A stretch of 45,446 nt of DNA from Arcicella sp. GTDB taxonomy: Bacteria; Bacteroidota; Bacteroidia; Cytophagales; Spirosomataceae. The notes under the pieces were generated by a model. That model searched no databases and was not told where the DNA came from. It worked only from the letters and a program-made list of their open reading frames with translations. A program made the position numbers and the translations under genes. Every line of letters starts with the position of its first letter. Within the stretch, counting starts at the first letter, position 1. Shown one piece after another: positions 1 to 9,477 of this stretch. Where the stretch lies: positions 1 to 45,446 of the forward strand of contig JACMRQ010000162.1 in the NCBI GenBank assembly GCA_014376355.1. The letters run 5' to 3'.

Positions 1-3
1 ATC

Positions 4-1974
4 ATGAATCGTTTACAAAAAGAAACCTCCCCTTATTTATTGCAACACGCCCAAAATCCCGTTGATTGGTTTGCTTGGGGAGAGGAAGCTTTGCAAAAAG
101 CAAAAACGGAAAATAAGCCCATTCTGGTTAGTATTGGCTATTCTGCTTGCCATTGGTGTCATGTGATGGAACATGAATGTTTTGAAAAAGAGGAGGTTGC
201 TGAGGTAATGAACCGCTATTTTATAAATATTAAAATTGACCGTGAAGAACGCCCAGATATTGATGCAATCTACATGGATGCTGTCCAAGCAATGGGCGTA
301 CAGGGTGGTTGGCCGCTCAATGTTTTCTTGATGCCCGATGGAAAACCTTTTTATGGAGGAACCTATTTTCCGCAAGAAAACTGGGTTCAGTTATTGAAAT
401 CTGTGAATAATGGATTCGTAAATCATCAAGATGAACTTCAAAAATCAGCCGAAGGATTTACGGAAAATATGCTTTTTAAAGAATCGGCTAAATATGGTTT
501 AGTTTTTGAAAATCAGGAATTTATAAAGGATGATTTAGATAAAATGTATCAAAAATTATCCTCGAATTTTGACGAAGATTGGGGTGGTTTTGAAAGAAGT
601 CCAAAATTTCCAATGCCTTCGGTCTGGCAATTTTTGATGAAATACGCTCATTTGACACAGGATGTGATAGCCTTAAATCATTTAAAATTGACACTGAATA
701 AAATGGCAATCGGTGGAATTTATGACCAATTAGGTGGAGGTTTTGCCCGTTATTCAGTGGATGGAGAATGGTTTTGTCCACATTTTGAGAAAATGCTTTA
801 TGATAATGGACAGTTAGTAAGTTTGTATTCGGAGGCATATACACTCACTGGTGAGGAACTTTATAAAGAAACTGTTTATGAAACAATTGGCTGGTTGAAA
901 AGAGAAATGACCAGTCCAGAAGGTGGATTTTATTCTGCTCTTGATGCTGATTCTGAGGGAGTTGAGGGGAAATTTTATGTTTGGACAAAATCGGAAATTG
1001 AAGCAGTTTTGGGCAATGAAGCGGAAGCATTTTGTGAAATTTATCAAATAACTAAACAAGGAAATTGGGAACATGGCGTAAATATTCTTTGGAAAAATGA
1101 AGGTATTTTAAACTCAAGTCAAAGTCACAATATTCAAAAATTGCTGGAAAATCGAACGGAGAGAATTCGTCCAGGTTTGGATGATAAAATTCTGTGTTCA
1201 TGGAACGGATTAATGCTCAAAGGATTAGTGGATGCTTATCGTGCTTTTGGCGAACAAGATTTCTTAGATTTAGCCTTGCAAAATGCTCATTTTATTCGGA
1301 ATAATTTCTTGATAGATAGCGTATTAGCTCATAGTTATAAAAATGGAGAAACTAAAATTCAAGGATTTTTGGAAGATTATGCTTCTGTGATTGAGGCATA
1401 TTTGAACCTTTATCAAGCCACTTTTGAAGAAAATTGGTTGCATCTTGCCGAGAAATTATCGCTTTATGTTTGCCAAAATTTTTGGGATGAAGAAGACCAA
1501 TTATTTTTCTTCACTGATAAAAATGCGGAAAATTTAATTGTGCGTAAAAAAGAGATTTTTGATAATGTTATTCCAAGTTCTAATTCTATGATGGCACGGA
1601 ATCTTTATACATTGGGACTAATTTTAGACAGAGAAGATTTCAAGGATTTGTCAAAACTAATGTTGGCTAAAATGAAAGACCTTTTACTTAAAAATATTGA
1701 TTATTTAACAAATTGGGCTTGTTTAGCTACTCAAATGGTTACGCCAACGGCAGAAATCGCTTTGGTTGGAACAGATTTTTTGAAATTCAGAAAAGAAGTA
1801 GATTCACGGTATTATCCTAATAAAATTCTAACGGGGACATCTTCTGAAAGCCAATTGCCATTATTAGAAAATCGTACTGCAAAAACCGATGAAACGTTGA
1901 TTTTTGTTTGTTACAATAAGACTTGTCAATTACCCGTGAAAACAGTGGAGGAGGCATTTTTGCAGTTAAAATAA
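4..1974 (+). CDS. Thioredoxin-fold DUF255 protein (YyaL / SPATA20 family)
   Basis: A 656-residue protein, the usual full length for the YyaL/SPATA20 family. The N-terminal 170 residues form a thioredoxin-like DUF255 domain with the signature CHWCHVM (C49, C52), followed by the typical DREERPD and [21 protein letters not shown] stretches (the second at about residues 101-120). The remainder, about 190-640, matches the (alpha/alpha)6-barrel part of the family, with PKFP and [17 protein letters not shown] blocks. No signal peptide is visible, so it is probably cytoplasmic. Biochemical function is poorly established; a redox or sugar-epimerase-like role is only inferred from the folds. The ATG at position 4 is the first codon possible in the window and fits the family's start ([15 protein letters not shown]). 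The upstream region is outside the window. Confidence 0.93.
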   Translation: MNRLQKETSPYLLQHAQNPVDWFAWGEEALQKAKTENKPILVSIGYSACHWCHVMEHECFEKEEVAEVMNRYFINIKIDREERPDIDAIYMDAVQAMGVQGGWPLNVFLMPDGKPFYGGTYFPQENWVQLLKSVNNGFVNHQDELQKSAEGFTENMLFKESAKYGLVFENQEFIKDDLDKMYQKLSSNFDEDWGGFERSPKFPMPSVWQFLMKYAHLTQDVIALNHLKLTLNKMAIGGIYDQLGGGFARYSVDGEWFCPHFEKMLYDNGQLVSLYSEAYTLTGEELYKETVYETIGWLKREMTSPEGGFYSALDADSEGVEGKFYVWTKSEIEAVLGNEAEAFCEIYQITKQGNWEHGVNILWKNEGILNSSQSHNIQKLLENRTERIRPGLDDKILCSWNGLMLKGLVDAYRAFGEQDFLDLALQNAHFIRNNFLIDSVLAHSYKNGETKIQGFLEDYASVIEAYLNLYQATFEENWLHLAEKLSLYVCQNFWDEEDQLFFFTDKNAENLIVRKKEIFDNVIPSSNSMMARNLYTLGLILDREDFKDLSKLMLAKMKDLLLKNIDYLTNWACLATQMVTPTAEIALVGTDFLKFRKEVDSRYYPNKILTGTSSESQLPLLENRTAKTDETLIFVCYNKTCQLPVKTVEEAFLQLK

Positions 1975-2023
1975 AACGGAATGATTGAAATTATGTATTT
2001 TGGATAAATTATTTGATAATTAG

Positions 2024-2084
2024 GTAGGGGCGTATAGCATACGCCTAAATTATCAGTATGTGGGCGTATGCTATACGCCCCTAC
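2024..2084. repeat. REP-like inverted repeat with nested hairpins
   Basis: Two perfectly complementary 22-base arms (2024-2045 and 2063-2084) flank a 17-base spacer. Each arm also folds on itself: GGCGTAT-AGC-ATACGCC on the left and its complement on the right. It is therefore either one long hairpin or a pair of small hairpins. The GTAGGGGCGTA outer end resembles interspersed palindromic repeats seen in Bacteroidota and cyanobacteria (recollection, not searched). It lies between the ends of the DUF255 gene (+) and the fucosidase gene (-), so it could also act as a bidirectional terminator. Confidence 0.8.
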
Positions 2085-2188
2085 GGTTTGACTACATTTG
2101 TATTATCAATTAAGTTGTTCTTGTTACTTAGGTAGAATTAACCACTGATAGGGCGAAAAATCACTGTCAGCGGTTAAATCTTAAATTT

Positions 2189-3538
2189 CTACTCCTTACC
2201 TGAAGCCTTATAAAAACCAATCTCCGCCAAATTAATAACGCCCTTAGCTTTATTAATTTTTAACCTAATTTTTGAAGTTTCTATAAGATTCGTTTTCAAC
2301 AATTTTTTGTAGCCAACGGTCGTGGCATCACAAAGATTTTGCCACTTCGAGCCATCCCAATATTGAATGGAAAAGGACTCAATCATTTGCCCTTTGGTGA
2401 TATTTTCTTGTAATAAAACTCGGTCAATTTTAACATTTTGCTTAAAATTTAATTCCCAAAACTGACCAATTTTTAAGTGAATACTTGTCTCTATCTTTTT
2501 ATCCGTTAGAAGATTAGTAGTTTTATTTTTAGCAAGGTTTGTCTTAAAAGTTTCATTCAAAATAGACCTCATTTCCTTGATTGAATTGACATCGGTTTCC
2601 TCAAAAAGTCCAGTTTTATTGGGGGGAATATTTAATAAAAAAAGTCCATTCCTTCCAACAGATTTGTAATATAACTCAACTAATTCTTTTGGGGTCTTAA
2701 CTGTATTATTTTCAGACTTATGAAAAAACCAGCCTTTACGAATAGATACGTCACATTCTGGTGTTATCCATGACTTTCCATTAGCATCCCCAGTGTTTAA
2801 ATATTTTGAATCTGCGTTGCCAATTGCCATACCATCCGTTGTGATAGTTGACCAACAAGTTTCACCCGCAAAACCTGACTCATTTCCAACCCAACGAACA
2901 TCTGGACCAATATCTGAAAACATCACTGCATTGGGTTGTAATTGACGTACAATGTCCCAATATCCTTGAAAATCATACGACATATTTTTAGCATTTTCGC
3001 CCTTTGCACCATCAAACCAAACCTCTGAAATTTTACCGTAGTTAGTCAATAATTCTCTGAGTTGATTTTTGTAGTGATTGTTGTAAGCGTCCGTTCCATA
3101 GGATGCTTCATGCCTATCCCAAGGCGAAAGATACACACCAAATTTTAACCCAGCTTCCCTACAAGCATCGGAAACTTCTTTTACTACGTCACCTTTCCCA
3201 TTTTTCCAAGGGCTATTTTTTACTGAATGATTGGTAAATTTCGACTGCCATAAGCAAAAACCATCATGATGTTTCGCCGTTAGAATTATCATTTTGAAAC
3301 CAGCATCTTTGGCGGCTTTTGTCCACTGATGAGCATCAAAATTAGTAGGATTGAAAATAGAAGGCGATTCTGTGCCATCTCCCCATTCTTTGTCCGTAAA
3401 AGTATTGACTGTAAAATGGGCAAACAGCGTAGTTTCCATTTTTTGCCACTGAATCTGACGAGTACTTGGCAGTACTTGCGAAGAAGATTTTAAAGTAATT
3501 AAGAAGAATAGAAATGCCAAAATTGGATATAATTTCAT
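2189..3538 (-). CDS. Alpha-L-fucosidase, GH29
   Basis: Secreted GH29 fucosidase of 449 residues that removes terminal alpha-L-fucose from glycans. An N-terminal signal peptide (about residues 1-20, ending LKSSSQ) points to periplasmic or surface location. The TIM barrel carries TAKHHDGFCLWQSKFTNHSV (about 87-106), FGVYLSPWDRHE and the nucleophile region EVWFDGAKGE, where D176 is the predicted catalytic nucleophile. The NPPNKTG motif closes the barrel at about 300. Residues 330-445 form a beta-rich C-terminal domain resembling F5/8-type C (CBM32-like) modules. The motif set fits the GH29-B (alpha-1,3/4) group better than GH29-A, by memory only. It stands alone, with no SusC/D nearby. Confidence 0.93.
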   Translation of the reverse strand: MKLYPILAFLFFLITLKSSSQVLPSTRQIQWQKMETTLFAHFTVNTFTDKEWGDGTESPSIFNPTNFDAHQWTKAAKDAGFKMIILTAKHHDGFCLWQSKFTNHSVKNSPWKNGKGDVVKEVSDACREAGLKFGVYLSPWDRHEASYGTDAYNNHYKNQLRELLTNYGKISEVWFDGAKGENAKNMSYDFQGYWDIVRQLQPNAVMFSDIGPDVRWVGNESGFAGETCWSTITTDGMAIGNADSKYLNTGDANGKSWITPECDVSIRKGWFFHKSENNTVKTPKELVELYYKSVGRNGLFLLNIPPNKTGLFEETDVNSIKEMRSILNETFKTNLAKNKTTNLLTDKKIETSIHLKIGQFWELNFKQNVKIDRVLLQENITKGQMIESFSIQYWDGSKWQNLCDATTVGYKKLLKTNLIETSKIRLKINKAKGVINLAEIGFYKASGKE

Positions 3539-3616
3539 AATTTGGATTTAGCGTTAAGAAATAAATTTAGGGGAATTATTATCAATAATACTGTTTTTAA
3601 CTCAAATTTTAACTTA

Positions 3617-4906
3617 TCAATAAATAAATTCCACTCCTTCTGATTCTTTTTTATCAGCATACAAAATGAGTTCCTGCATTTTCCCATCCACTATAAAACG
3701 AATTGCCGAAGTGTTAGCCCCTTCTTTGCCTGTGTTGTTGGCAAAGACCGTTAAAACGTTTCTCTGATATGGTAATAATTTGATTTTCAATTGTTTAGGC
3801 TTATTAAGTAATGTATATTTTTCAAGTATATATTGTCCATTAAAACAGACTGAAACGATGTCTCCATCTTCATTTTCATGGTCAAAAAGTTCCAGACTTA
3901 TTTCTTCCGTTTTGACTTTATAAGTATGTTTAATGATTACTTTTCGTTCCATTTCACAATAAATTTTATCGGTTTTGGGCATGCTTGAATGAGATTTCTG
4001 TAAACGTTTCAAAGGTAGATTATAGGACATTTGAAAACCTATATACGCTCCATTTTCGTGGAAATTACTTGCCCCAGTGGCTTGACTATTAGTATATCCA
4101 GTAATGGTATTCGAAACAAAATATCCCATCGGAATACCCACCCGTATCCCCATATCTAGTGAACGCATGTCGTCTGCACGTCGCCAATAAGTTTTACCAA
4201 TTTCTATAAAAGCAAGGACAGATTTTCGATTAACTACCTCACTTTGAATCTTAAATCCTCGACCGTTAAAAACCCAATCTTCTTGATTATCAGCCGATTT
4301 TTCCAAATAATTCATGGTTTTAAGTCCAAATTGAGCATAATTTCTGGCTTCTCCCCAAAGACTTCTTCCTCTTGATTTTGAGGTATAAGTAATACTTGCT
4401 GAAAGTCCAGAATAACTTAAAGTATTTTGCCAAACAACCGCTTCTTTATTACCCAAATAAAATTGGTAATCATTTTTGATAGAATAACTATGCGGAACAC
4501 AGGCATAATAAACGCCAACTTCCGCTTTAATAATCCTGTCATTTACCAATAATTTTGAAATATTTAAGCCCAAATCGAACGAACCAATTAATCCAAAAAA
4601 TTGGGTTTTCCCTTGATTAGTTGTTGTTGTATTAACAGGGAAAACTGTAAAAGGAAAAGGGGAATAATTGAAAACACTTTGTTGAAAACCTGAGGGAATA
4701 CTGGAAGGTTGTGGTAAACCAAAGGTGAAAATTGTTCCAGATGGTCGAATTCCAATTGTAGTAATTCCTTGTTGATTAGATAGTTGAGCGGTGCAATTGA
4801 TAGTTGATGATGAATAAATAATAAAGATGAAAACGAAAGTAGTTTTTCCCAAAAATATTCTTTTTAGGAAGTTTCTCCAACATAGAAAGGATACGTTATT
4901 TTTCAC
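3617..4906 (-). CDS. Exported protein, probable outer-membrane barrel with C-terminal beta domain
   Basis: I do not recognise a named family. The 429-residue product starts with a basic segment and a hydrophobic stretch (about 18-40) consistent with a signal peptide. Residues 90-300 alternate polar and aromatic residues in short strands (for example AEVGVYYACVPHSY and GIRVGIPMGYFVSNTITGY), as in outer-membrane barrels. The last 110 residues resemble a small beta-sandwich common in Cytophagales exported proteins (LFDHENEDGDIVSVCFNGQY, then LTVFANNTGKEGANTSAIRF). Such domains occur at the ends of OmpA-like and peptidase-like proteins, but no enzymatic motif is visible here. It is in the same orientation as ruvC, about 60 bases downstream of it, with no sign of functional linkage. 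Confidence 0.7.
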   Translation of the reverse strand: MKNNVSFLCWRNFLKRIFLGKTTFVFIFIIYSSSTINCTAQLSNQQGITTIGIRPSGTIFTFGLPQPSSIPSGFQQSVFNYSPFPFTVFPVNTTTTNQGKTQFFGLIGSFDLGLNISKLLVNDRIIKAEVGVYYACVPHSYSIKNDYQFYLGNKEAVVWQNTLSYSGLSASITYTSKSRGRSLWGEARNYAQFGLKTMNYLEKSADNQEDWVFNGRGFKIQSEVVNRKSVLAFIEIGKTYWRRADDMRSLDMGIRVGIPMGYFVSNTITGYTNSQATGASNFHENGAYIGFQMSYNLPLKRLQKSHSSMPKTDKIYCEMERKVIIKHTYKVKTEEISLELFDHENEDGDIVSVCFNGQYILEKYTLLNKPKQLKIKLLPYQRNVLTVFANNTGKEGANTSAIRFIVDGKMQELILYADKKESEGVEFIY

Positions 4907-4966
4907 AAATTGCTGATTGAAAACTGTTAATTATTAATTGTCAATTATCCATTATAATCTATCCAT

Positions 4967-5530
4967 TTATTTAATCCTTTCAGGATTTTCATTGACAAAT
5001 GCACCCCAACCCTTTTTAGTACCTTTCATCGTTGCCATGACGCTCGTACCGTGAAAATGATGGCAAACTGCAATTCCCAACGCATCAGTGGCATCAAACA
5101 TTTTTGCGTCTAATTTCATCTTCAATAATTGGTCTAACATCGCCGCCACTTGTTCTTTGGAGGCATTCCCATTGCCTGTAACTGACTGTTTTATAGTTTT
5201 AGGCGAATATTCCACAATGGGAATTTCTCTCGACAAAGCCGCTGCCATCACCACACCTTGAGCTCTACCCAATTTGAGCATTGACTGCACATTTACCCCA
5301 AAAAAAGGTGCTTCAATTGCCATTTCATCGGGCATAAATTCTTCAATGACACTGATAATTCGTTCATATATTTTCTTTAATTTAATGCCTTGTGTGGTAT
5401 ATTTGCTGACATTGATAACGCCATACTGCAAAACTTGCATTTTATCACCCTTTGCTAAAATTACGCCGTAACCCATGAAACGAGTTCCTGGGTCAACGCC
5501 TAAAATTATTTTTTCCTTTAATTCAGCCAT
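4967..5530 (-). CDS. ruvC: Crossover junction endodeoxyribonuclease RuvC
   Basis: Holliday-junction resolvase working with RuvAB in recombinational repair. The open frame extends upstream to 5608, but the ATG at 5530 (MAELKEKIILGVDPGT) matches the family's length and start, giving 187 residues. In that numbering the acidic metal ligands are D13 (VDPGT), E73 (AIEAPFF), D146 and D149 (DATDALGIAVCHH), which align with E. coli D7, E66, D138 and D141. The conserved LGRAQGV and SPKTIKQSVTGNGNASKEQV blocks are present. The C-terminal tail WGAFVNENPERIK is short and basic. A divergent promoter region with a long inverted repeat separates it from the glycosyltransferase gene. Confidence 0.96.
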   Translation of the reverse strand: MAELKEKIILGVDPGTRFMGYGVILAKGDKMQVLQYGVINVSKYTTQGIKLKKIYERIISVIEEFMPDEMAIEAPFFGVNVQSMLKLGRAQGVVMAAALSREIPIVEYSPKTIKQSVTGNGNASKEQVAAMLDQLLKMKLDAKMFDATDALGIAVCHHFHGTSVMATMKGTKKGWGAFVNENPERIK

Positions 5531-5671
5531 AATGCAAAATACCCACGATTCAAGCCTTAAAACAAGTATTTTATCTAAAAAACTATTTTTGAGAATTAAA
5601 TAAGTCACTTTTGATGTGGAAAGATAACTTTAAATAGTTGTTAAGTGCCAAGATAAAATTAATTAGCATGA

Positions 5672-5740
5672 TACTCATGGCATGACTTATGGTAATTTAT
5701 TCACTATCAATGATTTATAAACTCAGTCATGCCATGAGTA
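5672..5740. repeat. Perfect 16-bp inverted repeat between ruvC and a GT2 gene
   Basis: Arms TACTCATGGCATGACT (5672-5687) and its exact complement (5725-5740) are separated by 37 bases. Each arm contains an internal CATGGCATG half-palindrome, as in REP-type elements. It sits in the 168-base divergent gap, where both flanking genes would have their promoters, so an operator role is possible. Nothing else is recognisable in this gap. Confidence 0.7.
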
Positions 5741-5776
5741 GATTCGCCTAAATAAGCATTCAAAATTACTGAAATT

Positions 5777-6871
5777 ATGATTTTACTGATTATCAACATT
5801 TTATACTTTATTTTTAACTTTGTTTTAATTATTACTTGGTTAAAAATGAGTAATTCAAAACCCTCAAATGTTAATTTAAAAGATACTAAATTAACTATAA
5901 TTATTCCCGTAAGAAATGAAGCTGATAATATTCTAAAACTTTTGCAAGATCTTAATAATCAGAATTATCCGTTTGAGAATTTTGAAGTAATCGTTGCTAA
6001 CGATGGCTCGAATGACAATACCGAACAGCTTGTTTTAGCCTTTCAAGATGCAGCAAAATATGACTTAAAATTATTGAATATTTTTAATGAAAATGAAACC
6101 TCACCCAAGAAAAGAGCCATTAAAAAAAGTATTGAAATTTCTTCGGGTCAATTAATTATTACGACTGATGGTGATTGTCGGGTTTCCATAAATTGGCTCA
6201 CTTCCATCCAACAATGCTTTAAGACTTTTGATGCTAAATTGATAAGTTCGCCCGTAACTTTTACGAACGAAAATGTATTCTTTAATACTGCACAAATTAT
6301 AGAATTTGCCAGTTTAATAGGCTCAGGAGCATGTGCGATGTATTTAAAAAAGCCTAATATGTGCAATGGAGCCAATATTGCTTATACTCGAGAAGTGTTT
6401 GAAGAAGTAGGAGGATTTTCTGGTAATGAGCATTTAGCTTCGGGAGATGATGAGTTTTTAATGCACAAAATAGCAAAGATATATCCAGAGAAAGTGATTT
6501 TTAATTTTGATAAAAGTGCGATTGTATTCACAAAATCTCAACTTGATTTGTTGCGTTTTTACCAACAACGCAAACGATGGGCGAGTAAATGGAAACATTA
6601 TAATGACTGGAAAGTGTCAGTTTTAGCAATCTTTATTTTTACCGTAAATTTGGGAGTAATTATTAGTTATTTTACCTTTAATTTTATTGATTTACTTCTT
6701 AAATTTTCGGCCGAATTTGTCTTTTTATCTTTGATAATCAGTTTTTTAGGTCATCGTAATAAAATAAAATATATTCCCATTATTCAATTATTTTACCCTT
6801 TCTACGTAGTCTTTTTCGGTTTAATTGCTCAAGGAAAAGGCTATCACTGGAAAGGACGTAAATTATCATAA
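5777..6871 (+). CDS. Membrane glycosyltransferase, GT2 family
   Basis: A 364-residue processive-type GT2. A single N-terminal transmembrane helix (residues 1-22) precedes the GT-A domain, which shows LTIIIPVRNEADN, the nucleotide-binding VANDGSND (D76), the metal-binding TTDGDC (D131, D133), the catalytic-base region ASGDDEF (D224/D225) and the acceptor-side QQRKRW (263-268). Two or three hydrophobic helices follow (about 278-355). This architecture extends or transfers sugars across the inner membrane. The deacetylase gene starts 4 bases after its stop, and a second GT2 follows, so the three probably form one operon making or modifying a cell-surface glycan or glycolipid. The substrate cannot be told from the sequence. 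Confidence 0.9.
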   Translation: MILLIINILYFIFNFVLIITWLKMSNSKPSNVNLKDTKLTIIIPVRNEADNILKLLQDLNNQNYPFENFEVIVANDGSNDNTEQLVLAFQDAAKYDLKLLNIFNENETSPKKRAIKKSIEISSGQLIITTDGDCRVSINWLTSIQQCFKTFDAKLISSPVTFTNENVFFNTAQIIEFASLIGSGACAMYLKKPNMCNGANIAYTREVFEEVGGFSGNEHLASGDDEFLMHKIAKIYPEKVIFNFDKSAIVFTKSQLDLLRFYQQRKRWASKWKHYNDWKVSVLAIFIFTVNLGVIISYFTFNFIDLLLKFSAEFVFLSLIISFLGHRNKIKYIPIIQLFYPFYVVFFGLIAQGKGYHWKGRKLS

Positions 6872-6875
6872 ACTT

Positions 6876-7553
6876 ATGTTTATTCACAAAACAAATTTCC
6901 TCATGCGGGCATTTTATCCAGATTTTATTTGGAGAATCCCCACTAAAAAAAAGGAAATATTTCTAACTTTTGATGATGGTCCAATTCCTGAAATTACTGA
7001 ATTTGTTTTGGAAGAATTAAATAAATATCAAGCCAAAGCTACTTTCTTTTGTATTGGTGGAAATATTGAAAAATATCCAGATGTTTTTCAACAGGTTGTA
7101 AATCAACAACATACCGTCGGAAATCATACTTTTAATCATTTGAAGGGATGGAATACTGAAGACGATATTTATGCAGAAAATTTCAAAAAGTGTAAAAATA
7201 TAATCGTTGAACGAGGTGCAAAATTTGATGTTATTGATGCAAATAACGATAATCAGGAATCGAACATTAACCGTCGATTATTTCGTCCGCCTTTTGGTAG
7301 AATTAAAAGAAGTCAAGCCAAAGAAATTTTAAAATCACACGAAATTGTGATGTGGGATGTTCTCACGGGCGACTACGACCAAAACCTTTTAAAGGAGCAA
7401 ATTTTATCAAAAACTTTGAAACATACAGGACAAGGATCAATTGTACTTTTCCACGATAGTATAAAAGCCAGTAAGAATATGATGTACGCATTGCCGAGAG
7501 TTTTAGAACACTTTTCGGAGCAAGGATATAGCTTTAAATCAATTAATTTGTAG
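6876..7553 (+). CDS. Polysaccharide deacetylase, NodB homology (CE4)
   Basis: A 225-residue CE4 deacetylase. The frame is open from 6825, overlapping the GT gene, but the ATG at 6876 is just after the GT stop and gives a normal N-terminus (MFIHKTNFLMRAFYP). Motif 1 TFDDGP provides base D33 and metal ligand D34. Motif 2 GNHTFNH provides H84 and H88. Motif 3 RPPFGR, the MWDVLTGDYD block and the final LFHDS motif are all present, so the metal site looks intact. There is no clear signal peptide, so it may be cytoplasmic or anchored only weakly. It likely removes N-acetyl groups from a hexosamine-containing product of the neighbouring glycosyltransferases. Confidence 0.92.
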   Translation: MFIHKTNFLMRAFYPDFIWRIPTKKKEIFLTFDDGPIPEITEFVLEELNKYQAKATFFCIGGNIEKYPDVFQQVVNQQHTVGNHTFNHLKGWNTEDDIYAENFKKCKNIIVERGAKFDVIDANNDNQESNINRRLFRPPFGRIKRSQAKEILKSHEIVMWDVLTGDYDQNLLKEQILSKTLKHTGQGSIVLFHDSIKASKNMMYALPRVLEHFSEQGYSFKSINL

Positions 7554-7595
7554 AACTGGTTGGCAAGAAATAAGCGTTATTATCTGAGCAATATT

Positions 7596-7689
7596 GTCTG
7601 AATTTGGATTCGTCAGATTAAATGATTTATGAATTTTCGTTGAATTTTAATCCAAAAAATCCATAAATCTCACGAATCCCAGTTCTGAC
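7596..7689. repeat. Imperfect palindromic element between deacetylase and second GT2 genes
   Basis: The ends GTCTGAATTTGGATTCGT (7596-7613) and the complement of 7672-7689 match at 15 of 18 positions. Inside, GATTTATGAATTTT (7624-7637) pairs with AAAAAATCCATAAATC (7655-7670). The whole 94-base element can fold into one long imperfect hairpin. Its minus-strand end reads GTCAGAACTGGGATTCGTG, a string I associate with interspersed repeats in Cytophagales genomes (recollection, not searched). It fills most of the 151-base gap, so it may interrupt or attenuate the operon. Confidence 0.6.
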
Positions 7690-7704
7690 ATAATTTTTAT
7701 AAAT

Positions 7705-8706
7705 ATGAATTACCCAAAAATAACAATCTGGATTGCTGCACGTAATGAAGAAGAAAATATTATAAATTGTCTTCATTCCATAGAAAAACTAAATTATCCA
7801 ACTGAATCTTTACAAGTTTTAATCGGAAATGATCATTCTAATGATAAAACGGAGTCGTTAGTAAAAGAATTTATCAACGATAAATTTTATTTTCAATTAA
7901 TTGATATTCAAAAGGTTATTAATCATCAAAGGGGGAAAGCGAATGTTTTAGCCAATCTCTATGAATACTCAACGGGCGAATATTTCTTGATTTGTGACGC
8001 TGATGTAACTGTTAATCCTGATTGGGTAAAGGGAATGATTGCAAATTTTGAAAAAGATTCAATTGTTGGTCATCAAGTTGGAATTACCTCTATTAAAGGC
8101 AGTTCAATTTGGCATCACTTTCAATCAATTGACTGGCTTCATGCACTGACCTTATTAAAAATTGCAGCTGATTTAAAAATTCCTTTGACTGGGCTTGGTA
8201 ATAATTCAGCGGTAACTCGAGAAGGATACGAGGCAACGGGAGGCTATGCAAAAATCCCTTTTTCAATTACTGAAGATTTTGCATTATTTCATGAAGTTAT
8301 CAAAACTGGTTTTGGGTTTAAAAACACCATAAATCGAGAAGTTTTTAATCAAACTTTACCGATGGTTACACTCAAGGAGTTTTTGCACCAACGTAAACGT
8401 TGGATGGTTGGAGCTTTACAATGTCCTTGGTGGGTAGTTTTTTTATTGTTTTTTCAAGCTCTTTTCCTGCCAATTCTATTGATTATTGGAATTTTTTTTT
8501 CTTGGAAAATTGCTGGAATTTTATGGGTATTGAAATGGGTAAATCAAACTATTACAGTTTTGCCCACCATTATAAAATTAAAAGAATTTCACTTACTTAG
8601 ATACTTATTTTTATACGAATTTTATGCCAATTGGTGGCAAATGACCATGATTCTCTTCTATTATTCCCCCGTAAAAGTGGATTGGAAAGGACGAATTTAT
8701 GAGTAA
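7705..8706 (+). CDS. Membrane glycosyltransferase, GT2 family
   Basis: A second GT2, 333 residues, not closely similar to the one at 5.8 kb. It lacks the N-terminal helix and begins directly with the GT-A fold (ITIWIAARNEEENI). It shows GNDHSND, the DAD metal motif (D98, D100), TEDF with the predicted base D191, and HQRKRW (228-233), so all catalytic motifs are present. The hydrophobic segments at about 243-275 and 300-318 give a membrane-associated C-terminus, as in cellulose-synthase-like or chitin-synthase-like transferases. It sits 12 bases before the tatD gene and ends the glycan cluster. The sugar donor and acceptor are unknown. Confidence 0.9.
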   Translation: MNYPKITIWIAARNEEENIINCLHSIEKLNYPTESLQVLIGNDHSNDKTESLVKEFINDKFYFQLIDIQKVINHQRGKANVLANLYEYSTGEYFLICDADVTVNPDWVKGMIANFEKDSIVGHQVGITSIKGSSIWHHFQSIDWLHALTLLKIAADLKIPLTGLGNNSAVTREGYEATGGYAKIPFSITEDFALFHEVIKTGFGFKNTINREVFNQTLPMVTLKEFLHQRKRWMVGALQCPWWVVFLLFFQALFLPILLIIGIFFSWKIAGILWVLKWVNQTITVLPTIIKLKEFHLLRYLFLYEFYANWWQMTMILFYYSPVKVDWKGRIYE

Positions 8707-8718
8707 ATAACATTAATA

Positions 8719-9477
8719 ATGATAGAAACCCACGCACATATTTACGATGAAGCCTTTGGCGAGGACCGTGAAGAAATGTTGAACAAAGCCTTCACGGCAG
8801 GTATTTCAGAAATATGGATGCCAAATTGCGCTTCAGAAACCATCGAAGGCATGATGGATTTGGCAACAAAATACCCAACCCAATGTCGCCCCATGATGGG
8901 TTTGCATCCATGCTATGTGAAAGAAGATTTTGAAAAAGAATTATACATCGTTGAAGAATGGTTAAATAAAGAAAAATTTATTGCCATTGGTGAGATTGGA
9001 ATGGATTTATTTTGGGATAAAACCTTTATAAAACAACAGGAAGAAGCTTTTTTAACCCAATGTGTCTTAGCAAAAAAGCATAGTCTTTGGATTGATATTC
9101 ACTCTCGAAATGCCTTTTGGGAAACAGTTGCCCTAATTGAAAAAAATGCTGACCCAACCTTAAAAGGAATTTTTCATTGCTTTTCTGGTACCTTAGAAGA
9201 AGCTCAAAAAGCAATTGAATTAAACTTTTTATTAGGCATTGGGGGAGTAGCAACGTTCAAAAATGGTGGATTGGATAAAATTTTGCCCCATATTGATTTG
9301 AAGCATATCGTTCTTGAAACGGATTCTCCTTATCTTGCACCTGTTCCGTACAGAGGCAAACGAAATGAGCCAGTTTATTTGCAAATTATTGCCCAGAAAG
9401 TAGCGGATATGATGCAGATTAGCGTTGAAGCGGTGATTGAGCAGACGACTTTGAATGCGAAAAATTTATTACTATGA
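8719..9477 (+). CDS. TatD-family metal-dependent hydrolase/DNase
   Basis: A 252-residue TIM-barrel amidohydrolase-type enzyme. The predicted metal ligands are all present: H5 and H7 (ETHAHIYD), E92 (GEIGMD), H128 (IDIHSR), H153 (FHCFSG) and D202 (LETDSPYLAP). Family members have 3'-exonuclease or deoxyribonuclease activity and take part in DNA repair and quality control. YcfH/TatD paralogues cannot be separated by eye. The final codons overlap the asparaginase gene by 4 bases (ATGA), indicating translational coupling, a pairing I recall from other Bacteroidota. Confidence 0.94.
   Translation: MIETHAHIYDEAFGEDREEMLNKAFTAGISEIWMPNCASETIEGMMDLATKYPTQCRPMMGLHPCYVKEDFEKELYIVEEWLNKEKFIAIGEIGMDLFWDKTFIKQQEEAFLTQCVLAKKHSLWIDIHSRNAFWETVALIEKNADPTLKGIFHCFSGTLEEAQKAIELNFLLGIGGVATFKNGGLDKILPHIDLKHIVLETDSPYLAPVPYRGKRNEPVYLQIIAQKVADMMQISVEAVIEQTTLNAKNLLL

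Noticed and set aside
814-1074. Antisense open frames inside the DUF255 gene and elsewhere
   Set aside because: They lie wholly within convincing genes on the other strand, with low-complexity Phe/Ser/Leu-rich products and no motifs; they are shadows of coding sequence.
5531-5608. N-terminal extension of RuvC
   Set aside because: These 26 codons have no counterpart in RuvC proteins, and the internal ATG gives the normal start.
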